Source: Peronospora farinosa (Eukaryota; Oomycota; Peronosporomycetes; Peronosporales; Peronosporaceae). From it: DNA of 64,000 nucleotides. Made by a program: the position numbers and the translations under genes. The notes below the pieces were generated by a model. That model was not told the DNA's origin and did no database searches. It saw only the letters and a list, made by a program, of their open reading frames with translations. Where the stretch lies: positions 1 to 64,000 of the forward strand of contig CANTFK010000035.1 of assembly GCA_947646735.1 (NCBI GenBank), in the 5' to 3' direction. Of the stretch, positions 1-11,063 are shown in pieces. Numbering within the stretch: position 1 is the stretch's first letter; every line of letters begins with the position of its first letter.

Positions 1-44
1 CTGAACCTTAAGCATATTGCTTGATTGATTAAAAGTCTCTTTCC

Positions 45-139
45 TAGTTCCTTAGAACAGGGTGACTTTAAGTCGTTTAATTAGTTCCTCAGAACTAAGT
101 GGCTTTTATCCTTCACTCTATTTAGTTCTCTAGAACTAA
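45..139. repeat. three spaced copies of a short dyad motif
   Basis: Two copies of a 7-bp inverted repeat with a 4-base centre (TTAGTTC, 4 bases, GAACTAA) lie at 81-98 and 122-139. A weaker third copy sits near 45-59, so spacing is about 37-41 bp. No gene or promoter can be tied to them. They may be the remains of a repeated LTR segment. Confidence 0.4.
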
Positions 140-1709
140 GAGGCTTCCAGCCGAAAGTCTTCCTCTGGCTAAAGAGCTGTGTAGCTCCGCTACACCTAAA
201 ATTCGGCGTGAAAATATTGCAAGCTCGTGCGAGCAGATAGAGGCATTTTAATGCTCGATACAACCACCAAATTTTTCCTCAATTGGAAAAGAAATCTTGC
301 AGTAGCAATTCTAATCGTCACGAGCTACGATCCCGCCAGCACGTCTTGTAAGGTCACCAGGTGTAAAAGCTAAGTGTAGCCGGCAGAACGCTTTATAGGA
401 CTAAGCTGTGTTAGCTTTGGAAGAATCGCTGGGAAAATTCTCTCATCGTGGCGCCATCCAACTACTTCAAATCTCCAGAAGGCGCTTTCTCATGACCGCA
501 TCGACGGTCACTTGATGTGATAAATACGATTTCATCATGTTTACCATGAGTTAGTTGATCCTTGTCGAAGCAACAAGGCGACAAGAAGATCGTCCTCTAC
601 AACCATAACTTCAGCACGGCAATGACAATGCGCGTTGTCGCGTAAAAGCACGATACAAGCACGACATTGAGGAGGTTAATCACGGTTTATAGTGGCACTT
701 TAGAGCCACGATTCGTTTAAAAGTCTGAGGGAGCACCGACCCCCCTAACCATAACTCTGCTCTGCAATGCTAGACGGTGTCGTCGCACAGCTTAGCCATC
801 AGAAGTGTGATGATTCAGGTGGTGCTCTCATTCATTTTCTCTCCGCGAGCTACAAAGCGATGCCCTATGTTTATCGTGACGCCGAGGGGGACTTGTGGTT
901 GATGCTTTGATACACCACCGTCGCCTGCGGTCTACAGCGATGCAAAACTTGGCCTCGAAGACGTAGCACGTATGTAACACGCATCTTAATCATAGAGTTT
1001 TTGTCGTGCGGTGTATAGAGAAGTGAGCGTACTAGCTACATGTCGGCTATGGTATCGGTCATGCCCGATTTCAGGTCGTTAGTTGTTAGAGCGCAAAGAG
1101 TAGGAAAGCTGCTCGCTGCAAGAGCTTTGATAGAGCTTAATACTGAACTCTCAACCTCTTTATGGTTAAAGCCAGAGGCAGAAAGTACTTTTCCTTTCGA
1201 ATGAATATTCTGTTGTAGAAAATGAAGTATAACTTGCATTTATCTTACGTTCTTACCGAGTGTAAGTTACTCTTGTCAAACTTAGGCTGGAAAAGTTGTA
1301 ATCATGTAGATTACTATCCTTCTATGCTACACTTAGGCCAATATTGTGCAGCGCGGCGTCGGTGACGACCTGTCACCATCACCTTTTCGTTATTTGCGTA
1401 AAATCACATTATCTTTTGACATACCAAATTAAACCTTAGGTCCACTATTAAGACAACGCAGAACCCCATGTGTCAAGTTAACGTTCGACAAGAGTTTATC
1501 TGTTGTTCTTGCCTCCTTGTTGTAGAGAGCGGGTCAGATTAAAATCACATCCGGCACAAGTAATCAGAGGATATATTTTGGAAGGCAAAAGACAGCGTCA
1601 AGATTGAAGTACAATAAAGCAACAATGTTTGGTGAAAAAAGTATTGTATTTGGCAAGTACACTAAATAAGCAAGTTGCATATTGTGTCGGTGAAGCAGTT
1701 AAAGTACAT
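140..1709. other. no recognisable gene
   Basis: No open frame here resembles a known protein. Short frames on both strands have no family motifs. The composition resembles the decayed retroelement sequence that follows, so this is probably old repeat DNA. Confidence 0.4.
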
Positions 1710-1787
1710 GATACGATGGCCGAGCGGTCTAAGGCGCTGGTTTTAGGCACCAGTCTTCGGGCGTGGGTTCGAATCCCACTCGTGTCA
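1710..1787 (+). tRNA. tRNA-Leu (anticodon UAG)
   Basis: The sequence folds into a full cloverleaf. A 7-bp acceptor stem (GATACGA with TCGTGTC) has one G-T pair. The D arm is GCC/GGC, the anticodon stem is CTGGT/ACCAG around the loop TTTAGGC with anticodon TAG at 1744-1746, and the T stem is GTGGG/CCCAC with loop TTCGAAT. A short extra variable arm fits the class II shape of leucine tRNAs. There is no intron, the discriminator is A1787, and CCA is not encoded, as expected in a eukaryote. It is the only cellular gene I see in the first 29 kb and sits among dead retroelements, so whether it is expressed is unknown. Confidence 0.9.
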
Positions 1788-2767
1788 CTTTTACCTAAAC
1801 AGGAATGTGCTTATCGTGCGAGTTCTCAAAGTCGAGGCGTCGGTTCAACACCATTATTTGAGAAATCTTTTCACCAACTTATTACGTGGGAAACTCGATG
1901 AAGAGGGAGTGACAGTGAGGAAGAAATGACGCAAAATTGGCGGCGGAGCCACATCGACGATGTTATGCTCAGTATTAGTCGTATTTATGATGAATGAGCT
2001 GTGCCTGATACTGTATGTTCTGCCCGATTTACTACTGCGTCTAAACTTCAAAATACGATGTAGCATAAGGTAGATTTGCTGCAAGAACTCGTCCACAAAT
2101 GGTTATGTACTCTTTAACAAGTATGTTGCACGTGTTCCTCAAATTAAGGGATGAGCTGGTCTAACGTAGATGTTATTTCACGTTAACGAATAAAATGAAT
2201 AGAACGCCCCGTGACACACACACACATTTGGCGGTTGCAGAGAGGCTGGTCGAAATCAGAGTGTCTGGCCAATTACTATATCAGAAAATTGATCTAGATG
2301 TCCTTTACAGTTGTAAACACCTACGACGGTTCCTGAAAGGCAATCTGACGCGTCATAATGGCGGCGACTTGCTCTGTAGCGTTTGGTGTGCAGGAAAACC
2401 GGAGCTTGCCGTATTGAAGCGGCATATAAAGTCGGCCGACGCCGTTGGAGAACTTGTGCTCCCTCACACAAGTTCTCCAACGGCGATGATGTAGGGATAT
2501 GGGACGATGAGGTTCTTCGAAATGCAGCACGTAACGAAACTAGACTGGAGGCTAGCCCCCCTATTTTGAGCACCATCGGAAATATGGGAGAAAGTAAGAC
2601 GGCAATATCTCGGCATGGCAATCAATATATGTATGTCTGTGGCTTTGTAAGCTTAAACCGTTTTGCAAGATGACCGATTGCCATGCAAGCCATCAAATCA
2701 TTTCGAATGGCCTGAGAGTACGTTTTCAAAACAGATTGATGATTGGATGCCATGTAATAATCATTAC
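1788..2767. other. unassigned repeat-like DNA with a 19-bp inverted repeat
   Basis: No convincing gene is present. The one clear structure is a perfect 19-bp inverted repeat with an 8-base loop (arms 2440-2458 and 2467-2485, sequence GCCGTTGGAGAACTTGTG in the left arm). Short frames cross it on both strands but have no recognisable domain. Confidence 0.5.
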
Positions 2768-3600
2768 TTACCATGCTAAGAGAAATAGCATATTATCCGT
2801 GAGAAACATTCGCAGCAAATTCCGCTTACATTTTTGAAAAAATATCGGCCTACCTACGGGCGATTTCGTAGACAGGATTGCTTGAAGCACGTAATGCATA
2901 ATAAAGTTGTGCGATGAAACGCTCTTAGCGCGCTTTATAAATCCCGCGCTCTTTTGACGGATCTCCAGAACCTGCTTCGGTGGCAGAAACGATGCATACC
3001 TGCCCGATGTTGTCGGACTTGAAATTGTAAGGAAGCGCCCTGTATCGGCAAAGCACTCATATTCGTTAGGGGGACTACGAAATGCTATCAGGTGTAACGG
3101 GACTAGAATTTCGTTACTTATACACACTTGATTCACCTTAATTATTTTGCTGTTAGCACGTTTGAAATTCTTTGATAAAGACTTAATTTTGAAAATTTGA
3201 GCTAAAATAAAATAAAAAAATGTTGACGTTGTGACGGTGTCATGGGATTTATTTTTTCTTACGAAAGAGCTGTCAGAGATGTGATCTCTTCATCATTGCA
3301 AGGAGGAATCTCTACCTTCATGTAGCATCCCACGATGCGGATCCCCTCTACAATTTAAGCGCACATTCGATATCCGTCACTACAGAATCGCTTTTGACGT
3401 AAATTTCTTAATCTCGGTGATCGGCATGCTGTTTTCAGACGCTTTCTTTCGCGTCTCGAGTTCTTGCTCGAGACTGGAACGCCGCTATCACTTGGAGATG
3501 ATGTACCCCACTCTAGACATGTGATCTTAGTCTCTCACATGCGGATCCCTTTCTCGTCAAGAATAGACAGGTTCACCACCCAAATTTCTAAATTTCAGTG
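2768..3600 (-). pseudogene. decayed Gypsy pol fragment
   Basis: The minus strand matches, with many substitutions and frame changes, the stretch of the intact Gypsy element at about 15350-15860 that joins protease to reverse transcriptase. Shared landmarks are the peptide around QVCI, the stretch ending VYDI-like, and a run of identical DNA around the CGTCTCGAG/CTCGAGACTGG segment at 3450-3480. Stops and frame changes mean it cannot be translated. It is an older relative of the element at 10633-18495. Confidence 0.65.
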
Positions 3601-5240
3601 TTGCCATATACCCAAAAACTTGTCCACTGCGTCCTTGGATGCAGAAGGTCGTCCACGTAAACTCCGACTATCGTGAATTCATCCTTGTCCTTCTTCGAAT
3701 GCAGGCACACATGTCCATCATGCATTGCATGCAACCCGCCTCACAAAACTTATATGCAGAAACTTTTTTCAAAGTCAGCCCGCCTGCTTCAAACCATACA
3801 ATTATATTTTTCAGCGATAACGACAGCTTCCTTTAGTCCTTCACTACGTATCTTGTTAGCTCAGTTTCAACCTTCATCTCACTTGGGACTTTCATGTAGA
3901 CGTCCAAATGCGATTCATTGTCTGCCTCGATGTATGCATCTGACACATTTTCATGGCGAGCCGGCAGTGATAAAACCAGTATCAAATAGACTGTGCTAGG
4001 CTCTATGACTGCAAAAAGCAGGTGATAGTCGTCGCCAAAAGGTTGGTCGTTCCCGCATGTGACGAGTCAAGCTATGTATCGCCTAGCGTCACCATTTGCA
4101 TCCGTCTTTGTCTTAAAGACACACTTAGAGTGCAACATATGTCATTTAGTGATGGTAATATTACTTCCCACACAACGCTTTCTTTAATGCCTTTAACTCG
4201 TTAATATCGCTATCATCCATTTAACCTTTCCTTGGCTCCTCATCGCTTCGTCGAAGGTATTTGTGTCCAGTTCACAAACTGCATTGACAACACCTCGTAT
4301 GTCTACAACTCCGAAAGTGTCATTCTTGTTGTTACACCTTAACCGAGTCATGCATCCACCTAGAAGTCCGGCCTTTTTCGTTTTTTACTGACGGTATTTT
4401 TGTCCATAAGTCACCCGCATCGTCGAGCTTCTCCTCCTTATTACACACCTTGATAACTGGATGTTCAACTACTTACTCATCGTTTCCACGTTTCGAACAT
4501 GCTGGATGAACACTACGATTTGACCCTTCGGAATATAAATTCTATATCCCTTCATCTCGTCGCAACTTCCAAGTATAAAAAGCTACCCCCCCCGCGTCCA
4601 CCAGTGGCTTGTTTTTACCATTTTTGTACGCAGTACATGGCGAACCAAACACCACAATGTCGCTCAAGACAGGTGACGTTTTGGTGGACATCTCGATAGG
4701 GGACTCGTGCCTTAGATTTGCCTTCGTTTGGCTATTGTTAAGAATATACATTGCAAACTCGGCAGCATTACTGCCACTAGCAAAAATCATACTGCGTATC
4801 ATGTCCTTGACGGTGCGGTGCATACGCTCAGCCTTACATTACTGGTCTGATTATTATTCGCCTCTCTTACCTGTCAATGCCACTTGATTTGCAGAAAATG
4901 TCCAGCGTCTTATACTCTCTACCTCCATCAGTGCGTAAAACGTAAATTTGACTGTTAAATTGTCGCTCGAACGCAGTCAAAAATTGTTCAAACTTCATGC
5001 CAGCTAAATCTTTGGTTTTTCTCAAGAAAAACACGGCAAAAATTAAATCGATGGTCGATACAGTTGACCACGTACCGATTTCCAAGACTGTCACGAGGAG
5101 TCATCGGACCTACAAGCTAGAAATCAATTTACTCCACCGATCGCATAGATTGGCGAGTTTTTTTTGCTGCTGTCCTTGCTTGCTCGCACGCTCCGGGTTT
5201 GTTTACCGACAGCACAAGCTAAACAGGTCTCGCGCTTAGT
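3600..5240 (-). pseudogene. decayed Copia integrase and reverse transcriptase
   Basis: Read on the minus strand, 5094-4867 gives a Copia integrase core segment (ending LRTDGGREY then a FCKSSGI-like stretch). 4823-4542 continues with MHRTVKDMIRSMIFASG, an AYILN-like segment and SPIEM, which is the usual C-terminal half of Copia integrase. Below 3840 there is a broken match to the reverse transcriptase segment ahead of the YVDD box. Frames are interrupted many times. The fragment abuts a Gypsy relic near 3600, so the two were probably brought together by nested insertion. Confidence 0.7.
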
Positions 5241-5779
5241 ATCAGTGGGTTTAATACCAGAGGAATAGTCTTGGGCCATTTTTAATCGTGTCATCACACA
5301 AATGGCCCAGATGTCAATAAATTTTCATCTACGTCACACGCTGAACATTCCAATTGGATTCATGTCAGCGTCAGCTAGCACTGCCATAATGCCGTCCATA
5401 GTAGATTTACGTTCACCAAAAATCCCTTTGTAAAATATAATGAAAAGTACGTTATTTTACAATAAAAATCCATGACTGGCAAGTCTGCGGTCAGGTAAAC
5501 CAAAGCACACCTCCCATCGCGATATTCAATTACACATCCCTTTTTTCGAGCTTACCATAATAAATGATATTTCTCTCTAGATTTTACGCGTACTGAACAT
5601 CGAGTAGTCAATGGTTTTCTGAACTTCCAGTGCCATCACCTTTAGCACCACGCTTCCTTATAAAAAGATCCGATGCGGTTTTCCGTCGGATGCGGCCGTC
5701 AGAAATTCACTTATAAAGTCGACAGGGTCTTCCAGCTAACCGATGTCATCTACAAGATGACGGCTTGATGCACTGTCAA

Positions 5780-6620
5780 GAATCTGATGACTCTTTGACG
5801 ATGCTGTCATCCTCCTGGTCCTTTTCCTGTATGCCCCCAGTCACTTGTCTGGCGTCGTAATACATGATAATCTGCTTCCCTTAGCTCGTACAAGATTGAC
5901 GCATAAATGGCGTAGTCTTCTAGAAACCGACTGTAGTAATTGAGACTTCCGAGAAACGACTGCATAGCTTTTAGGGTGGTGGGAAAATGTAAACCCACCA
6001 AGGACTGAAGGTCCTTAGAGTGGGCCTTCTACTCTTACGCCGACCTTGGTGGCCAAGGTCATCTACCTTTTGACAGCCCATGAGCTTTTGACCACGCTGA
6101 TTTGTCACATACTTCCAAAAGTCGTTCCACTTTTACGCATAAGTCATCCCATGTTTCCGAGGTCCAAATTGTCATCAATATAGGACCTACGTCCTAATAT
6201 AGACTTCTTGGGATCCACCTCGGGATGGCGTATCTCGAACAGGTCCTCTTGTTTGTCAGAGCTGGGCTATAAGGAAATCGTAAAAACTCCATATAAAGTA
6301 TCATCTAACACCCGCTGATAGATCTGCGGCGCGCTCTTTAGTTCTAACGGTATACTTCTCCACTCAAACAATTCAAACGGAGTCACAAATGCCGAAATCA
6401 AACGAGCCCTCTTAGTCATACTAACTACGCAAACAAAAGACTGGCCATAACCAGCGAGCAATTATATAGGTCTTTATCCAAACTCTTTAACAATTCGTTA
6501 ACGAGAGGCATAGGGTGCCAATAGCAAGGGTGATATCCTCTTGTGTAGCCACCTTTTTGCGACGGGGACACGTTGCCTGCAGGTGGCCTACTTGACCTCA
6601 TTAATAGCACTTAATAGTAG
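5780..6620 (-). pseudogene. decayed Gypsy reverse transcriptase (second family)
   Basis: Minus-strand fragments give recognisable reverse transcriptase pieces. At 6461-6267 there is AFVTPFELFEW followed by an LKSAPQIYQR stretch (fingers and palm). At 6001-5807 there is FPTTLKAMQSFLGSLNYYSRF (thumb). 6610-6425 matches the segment before them. They lie in separate frames with stops between. The wording differs from the pol of the 10.6-18.5 kb element, so this is a different Gypsy lineage. It probably extends to about 7480, where only weak traces remain. Confidence 0.65.
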
Positions 6621-8060
6621 TCACTGTTGTATTTGTTTTGAAGTTCTTTCTTTAGTCGACGATGTAAAACACGTCGCGACCGAAATTCTTGGTGCGCATC
6701 TCAATATCGGGAGTCTGTACAACTCTTTCGCTTAACGTAGACAATCTACTTGATGTATGTACGGTCTGCATAATATCATCATCCGCATCATCATATCCGC
6801 ATAACGAGCGATGTTATCCAGAATGAGGTTGTCAGGGCCCCCACGCGCATCGCTGACGGCTGTCAGATTCAAGAGATGATCTAGTGAGCTCTGATTGCTG
6901 CATTTGGCACCCAAGTTAATGCTTTGAGCTGGTGTAATATTGGTGGGGAATGCTTTAAGGCATTGCATGCTCCAAGGTTACATTTTCTGATCACCAAGTA
7001 TCCACCTGCTGACTATTTACTTCGGCACCGTACCCGCCCAGGTGCTGTCCGAGGACATTGGCCTTACTATCGTCAGGCTACACAAATTTACATGCACGAT
7101 CAACCCCCCCCCCCCTGAGGTACAATCTTTTTCCCATTCAAGAAATACACTTTTATACCTTCAATAATCTCTTTACCATCAAATAGATGCAGGGCCAACC
7201 TTCTTAATTGACTGTTTCGCAACCCTTCAGCTTGAAGCTCATAGGCTTCTATATCCTACTTCCTGGGTAATATCAGTTTGCCCTAGCTTGTCCATGAACG
7301 CCAGACGCAAGAGCCTGTCCCACGTCATGATTGCCGATCGGTAGTTGCGTCGCACCTTCTGCATCAGCCGGTCGTCGATTGCGAAAGTAGGTGGCTGGCA
7401 AACTATTTAACGACCTTTTGGGAGACGGGGCACGCTTTAAAGCCTGAGGGTTTATCCCTGTTCTTGTTCCCAACATCGATCCAAATACACTTAATTCTAC
7501 GGATGCCGTACCGCTTGTCTGGACAGCAAGAATTCCATCCTACTCATCCATTCAGACAAGTCTCCGAGCACTGCAAGTACCTTTTCTCATGCCACCATCG
7601 CACTTCGGACCTTTTTTCGTGGCACTGGTCAGTAGCCATTTTGTGACTGTAGACCACCTCGGCTGGCGCAGCCGGGTTGTCTGCGCCAAAGTCGCGCTCC
7701 GTTATGTTCATAACCTGTAAAAGGGGGCGATTTCTGCCAACAGTAACACCGAGAAGAGGAAGAAAAGGAGCGTGCGCAGGCTTTAAGAACCAGGAGAGGT
7801 AAAAGCGAAGTAAAATATATTCATAATTTATAATAACTTCCTAAAAAAATGCATGCAAAAGAAAGCTTCTATTGGCTCGTCAAGCATCAGCATTAGCCCA
7901 TCTTGTCGTTTTCCCGATCGTTTATGTGTCAGCCTATCCCAGCGACTTTTCCATCTTCAATTGGCCTATACCGGTCGTCCTCTTGACGTACCTATTAAAA
8001 TGGTACGTTCTGATATGGAGAAGCGAGAGAGAAGAATTTCGCAAAATGTGGAACGCTTAA
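6620..8060. other. diffuse repeat-derived DNA
   Basis: Short frames on both strands lack clear domains. The minus-strand frames up to 7476 may be the protease or gag side of the Gypsy relic downstream. A poly-C tract lies at about 7103-7116. No cellular gene is supported. Confidence 0.35.
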
Positions 8061-8068
8061 TTTTATTG

Positions 8069-8430
8069 TGATAACCACACATTGTGGATCGACCGAGATC
8101 TATGATATGATACACGATCCAAATCAGATACGCGATTCGAATCAGATACGAGATCCTGACCAGATAAGCGATCTAAAGCAGATCCGCGATTACAGTAAGA
8201 CGAGATCGCGATTGGATAATCGTGAAGGTATCTGGAGTGGACGACATATCGAACTCTGATATTTTTGAAGGGACGACACGTGGTAGTAGATCTTGGACTA
8301 CAAATAGAAAAAATTGTAGTTTTGGTATTTGATTTATCACATTACACAGAGCTCAATTTTACTTCTAGTACACGTGTCGACTTCTCCTGTCTGGTTTCTT
8401 TGGCCCGGAAGTGAGATTAGAGAAGGCTGC
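8069..8430 (-). repeat. truncated copy of the minisatellite-bearing long LTR
   Basis: The segment resembles the end of the long LTR at 20154-21310 in the same orientation. It has a TGTGGATCG stretch, then about four degenerate repeats of roughly 22 bp built around CAGAT and CGAT (8110-8200). A shared tail follows, with ACGTGG, AGTAGATC, TTTTGGTAT and CTCAATTTTA-type blocks ending near TTTGGCCC. The remainder of the LTR is missing. Confidence 0.5.
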
Positions 8431-8476
8431 ATGCTTCAGCGACACCACTGGACTTTCGGCTAATTACCTAATTGCC

Positions 8477-8790
8477 TCATTCATGCCTATCTAAAATCTG
8501 ATCATTGGAAGAACCCCGAAGTGCTACCTGGTGTAACGGAATGAGATCTTTGTTACCGAATTCTACTATGGATGATTTAAGGATGCGCTGGCCCTGAATG
8601 TATGGATCGGAGCCAAAGGAGCTCGACGCAATTGATGTCACACATGGTCGCGGCAAATCATTTTTCTGTTCCACTCACAGTCCTAGCATGATGAAGTGTT
8701 TTAGATGCGGCAAGTCAGGCATCGTGCGGCCGCCTGCACGCGCCAGTGGTAATGAATGCAGCTGTCGTACGTGACGTCGGTGATGTTAGT
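8477..8790 (+). pseudogene. decayed Gypsy gag, zinc-knuckle end
   Basis: On the plus strand, from about 8560, a frame resembles the intact gag around its C-terminus: a GSEPKELDAID-like stretch, then GRGKS, then a knuckle that starts MKCFRCGKSG. It is interrupted by a frame change and then by the start of a long LTR at about 8791 (TGTGGTGGAG). The segment at 8500-8540 also resembles the primer-binding and leader region of the intact Gypsy element, in the other orientation. Confidence 0.6.
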
Positions 8791-9010
8791 GTGGTGGAGT
8801 GGGATTCGCAAAATTGCTGATGTGATTCCGACTTTCCACTGGCGCCCGGACTACCGAATAAGGGAGGGGGTACCCCGATTCCGTGTATAAAGCCTTCCTC
8901 ACCTTGTGAATTCTTCGGTTGTGCGGGCTGCACTCTTTGCGGTGGACTTAAGTCGATGTCAATCCTATTGTGTTGGGGAGAGGGGGTGGCATTGATAGTG
9001 TGAATTCCTT
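8791..9010 (+). repeat. 5' end of a truncated long LTR
   Basis: It begins TGTGGTGGAGTGGGATTCGC and is closely similar over about 150 bp to the starts of the long LTRs at 27782 (+) and 21310 (-). The shared order is an AAAATTG/TTTCTGATG block, an ACTGGCGC block, a GGTACCCCG-like block and a CTTGTG...GCACTCTT...GGTGGACTT block. It cuts into a gag relic. No matching 3' end was found, so it is truncated or heavily decayed downstream. Confidence 0.55.
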
Positions 9011-9229
9011 ACACGATTAACCTAGTACTTGGTGTGATTTCCCAATCGATCACGGTTTATAATAAAACAAAGATTAAATTTTCTGATTACTTGACAAGAA
9101 TCTTATAACCACTTGTCCGTCCTGCACTTGCTTTACCTTGCCCTTACTTGTTGTATCTGCGCCCGGTCGCAGCTGAGTTGTGGTTGGAGTTGCTTGCACC
9201 CTGGCCAAATAATCTAAGGTGTTGTTACT

Positions 9230-9911
9230 TGATGTTGCCTGTCAGCTCCCTCAAGACGTCGGGCTGGTATGGAAAGCGCTATATCACCCCGCGACGGTGT
9301 CTGGAGAGGTCCTCGTGACGTCGTTGCTGAGCACAGCGACGCCCGACCGACAGTGTGAAGGCCTCTAACGCTACATGGTACGTGATTATCCACTCTCTCA
9401 CGTACCTCGCGTTACTATGCCATTAAAATGGAGAATACTACATACTTCGGTGAAGGCTTGGATCGTCTCTCTCATCAATTACTTGGTTCCGCAAGATTAA
9501 TATTTCGATCAAGTTAAGATTATTTAACGCACTGACGGCAAAGTCAACATCATGCTGTCTCGACTCGTTGACAAGGTCAAGGGAATGGGCTGCTATACAC
9601 TCGTCGTAGACGACTCCGAACTTCCTACTGTGAAAGCCATCCATTCCGATTTACGACTGAAATTCGAGATCCCCAAGATGAGTCATGCTTCTTCCCTCTC
9701 CGACAGAATATGATTTCGATGCGTGAGTACGTTCAAAGACTCCTTATGTATTACCATGCTACCAACCGACATGGAATCGCAAGTCCATGTTCTCGTGTTT
9801 GGAATGCAAAGAGAAATACGCGTTACTGCTGAATCGAAGTCCCTCGAGAATGCATTCGCCTTCGCGCTTCGTGAGAACATCGTCATACCTGCATTCGTGG
9901 TTATGGCATAG
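9230..9911 (+). pseudogene. decayed Gypsy gag (capsid region)
   Basis: Plus-strand pieces follow the intact gag of 17110-18150 in order. A VTSLLSTATP-like start lies near 9310, an MENTTYFGEGLDRL segment near 9428, then a stretch equivalent to MRDYVQ, then DMESQVHVLVFGMQ (9768-9809) and SKSLENAFAFALREN (9837-9881). Several frame changes and stops separate the blocks. It is an old copy in the opposite orientation to the intact element. Confidence 0.65.
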
Positions 9912-10632
9912 TTTATCTTGTTGTCTTGGATCGTACTAGGTACAAATGTGTTTCTTGTGTGGAACCACTTAAATGCAGGCCGCTTTATTATTGGATGATT
10001 TTTTGGTCTGGCGCATATGACACGATGTACCCGTTTTTCGAATACAGACTATACCTTCTATGTATTTTGTCTATAACTACTCATGCATTAGGTTTCTACA
10101 TTACAGAGAGAAAGAAATACTATCAAAATTTGCTATCATTCTGTAGCAAGGTTTCTCCAAAATTATTGACGCGTCATACGCGGTGGTTATATATCCTCCG
10201 AAGACTATTCAGCATATGGAGCTCGACACGACATGTGTCACCAGCTCTTTGCAAGCAGGCGTTTCTGCGGATTGCCTTCATCAAACCACGACTCTCAAAA
10301 AGACATTCAAGGTCATTAAATCATTTTTCTCTGACAAAACGCAAATGGATTGTTGCAATGATCAGAATCTGGATGAACGAAAACGAGAATGCGTCATCTG
10401 CTCTTACGCTTAAAGATCGACCGATTAAATCCAAAAAACAATCGAAAGCCTAGACTATTTTTGCAGTGGGTCACTTTCGTCATGTCAAGCAAATCGGACC
10501 CAAGGAATCGGCAATCGGCGTGATTTCGAGACCTTGTCTATTTAAGACATAGGAACATGATACTTTGACCATGGCACTATTTGCAGGAACTATTATCGAT
10601 GAAGTGTACTCCCTAACTTCACGACTGCTACG
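9912..10632. other. left flank of the intact Gypsy element, unassigned
   Basis: A 175-residue plus-strand frame (9926-10453) has no recognisable domain and its composition does not suggest a real protein. The last 6 bases, GCTACG at 10627-10632, are the left copy of the target-site duplication of the adjacent element. Confidence 0.4.
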
Positions 10633-10951
10633 TGTAACGGGCTAAGGACCCGTTACCGTCTTACACTAAAAGGGCGTTGAGGAAGCGCTCTTAATTAACT
10701 CGTAAATATAACTCTGTTTTATTTTTGTTTTAGTTTTAATTCGCAGTAAGTGCGAATATGTTCCCTAGCTCATGGGAACCACTCAATATGGAAGTCAATT
10801 TATTATTGGCTTATTATTGGGTCTGGCACCCCAATAATAAACCAATAATAAATTGACGCGCAGTATCCGCTAATCGGATACTGCCCTATGCCTACTTATG
10901 TAATTATGTATTAATCCTATAACTACTTATGTAATAGGTAGACCCATTACA
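10633..10951 (-). repeat. 3' LTR of the Gypsy element (319 bp)
   Basis: It starts TGTAACGGG and ends CCCATTACA, giving TG/CA ends within a near-perfect 9-bp terminal inverted repeat. Two strong internal hairpins are present. One spans 10793-10857 with arms of 28 bases pairing at 27. A smaller one at 10860-10882 has arms around CAGTATCCG/CGGATACTG. It matches the other LTR except at 3 sites near its inner part. Confidence 0.95.
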
Positions 10952-10968
10952 TCATCCCCCTCTTTAAG
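10952..10968 (-). other. polypurine tract of the Gypsy element
   Basis: On the minus strand the bases just before the 3' LTR read AAAGAGGGGGATGA, an uninterrupted purine run apart from one T. This is the expected primer site for plus-strand DNA synthesis. A similar tract precedes the LTR edge of the older Gypsy copy at 25315-25327. Confidence 0.75.
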
Positions 10969-11063
10969 TTGCGCTTACCTCAACGTAAGCGCGAATCGCA
11001 GAAAGTTTCTTCTCGACCAACGGCGTAACTCCGAACCTGCTCAGTTAGACTTAACTGAGCAGC

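Noticed and set aside
9926..10453. 175-codon plus-strand frame left of the young Gypsy element
   Set aside because: No recognisable domain, odd composition, and it lies in repeat-derived DNA; not enough to call a gene.
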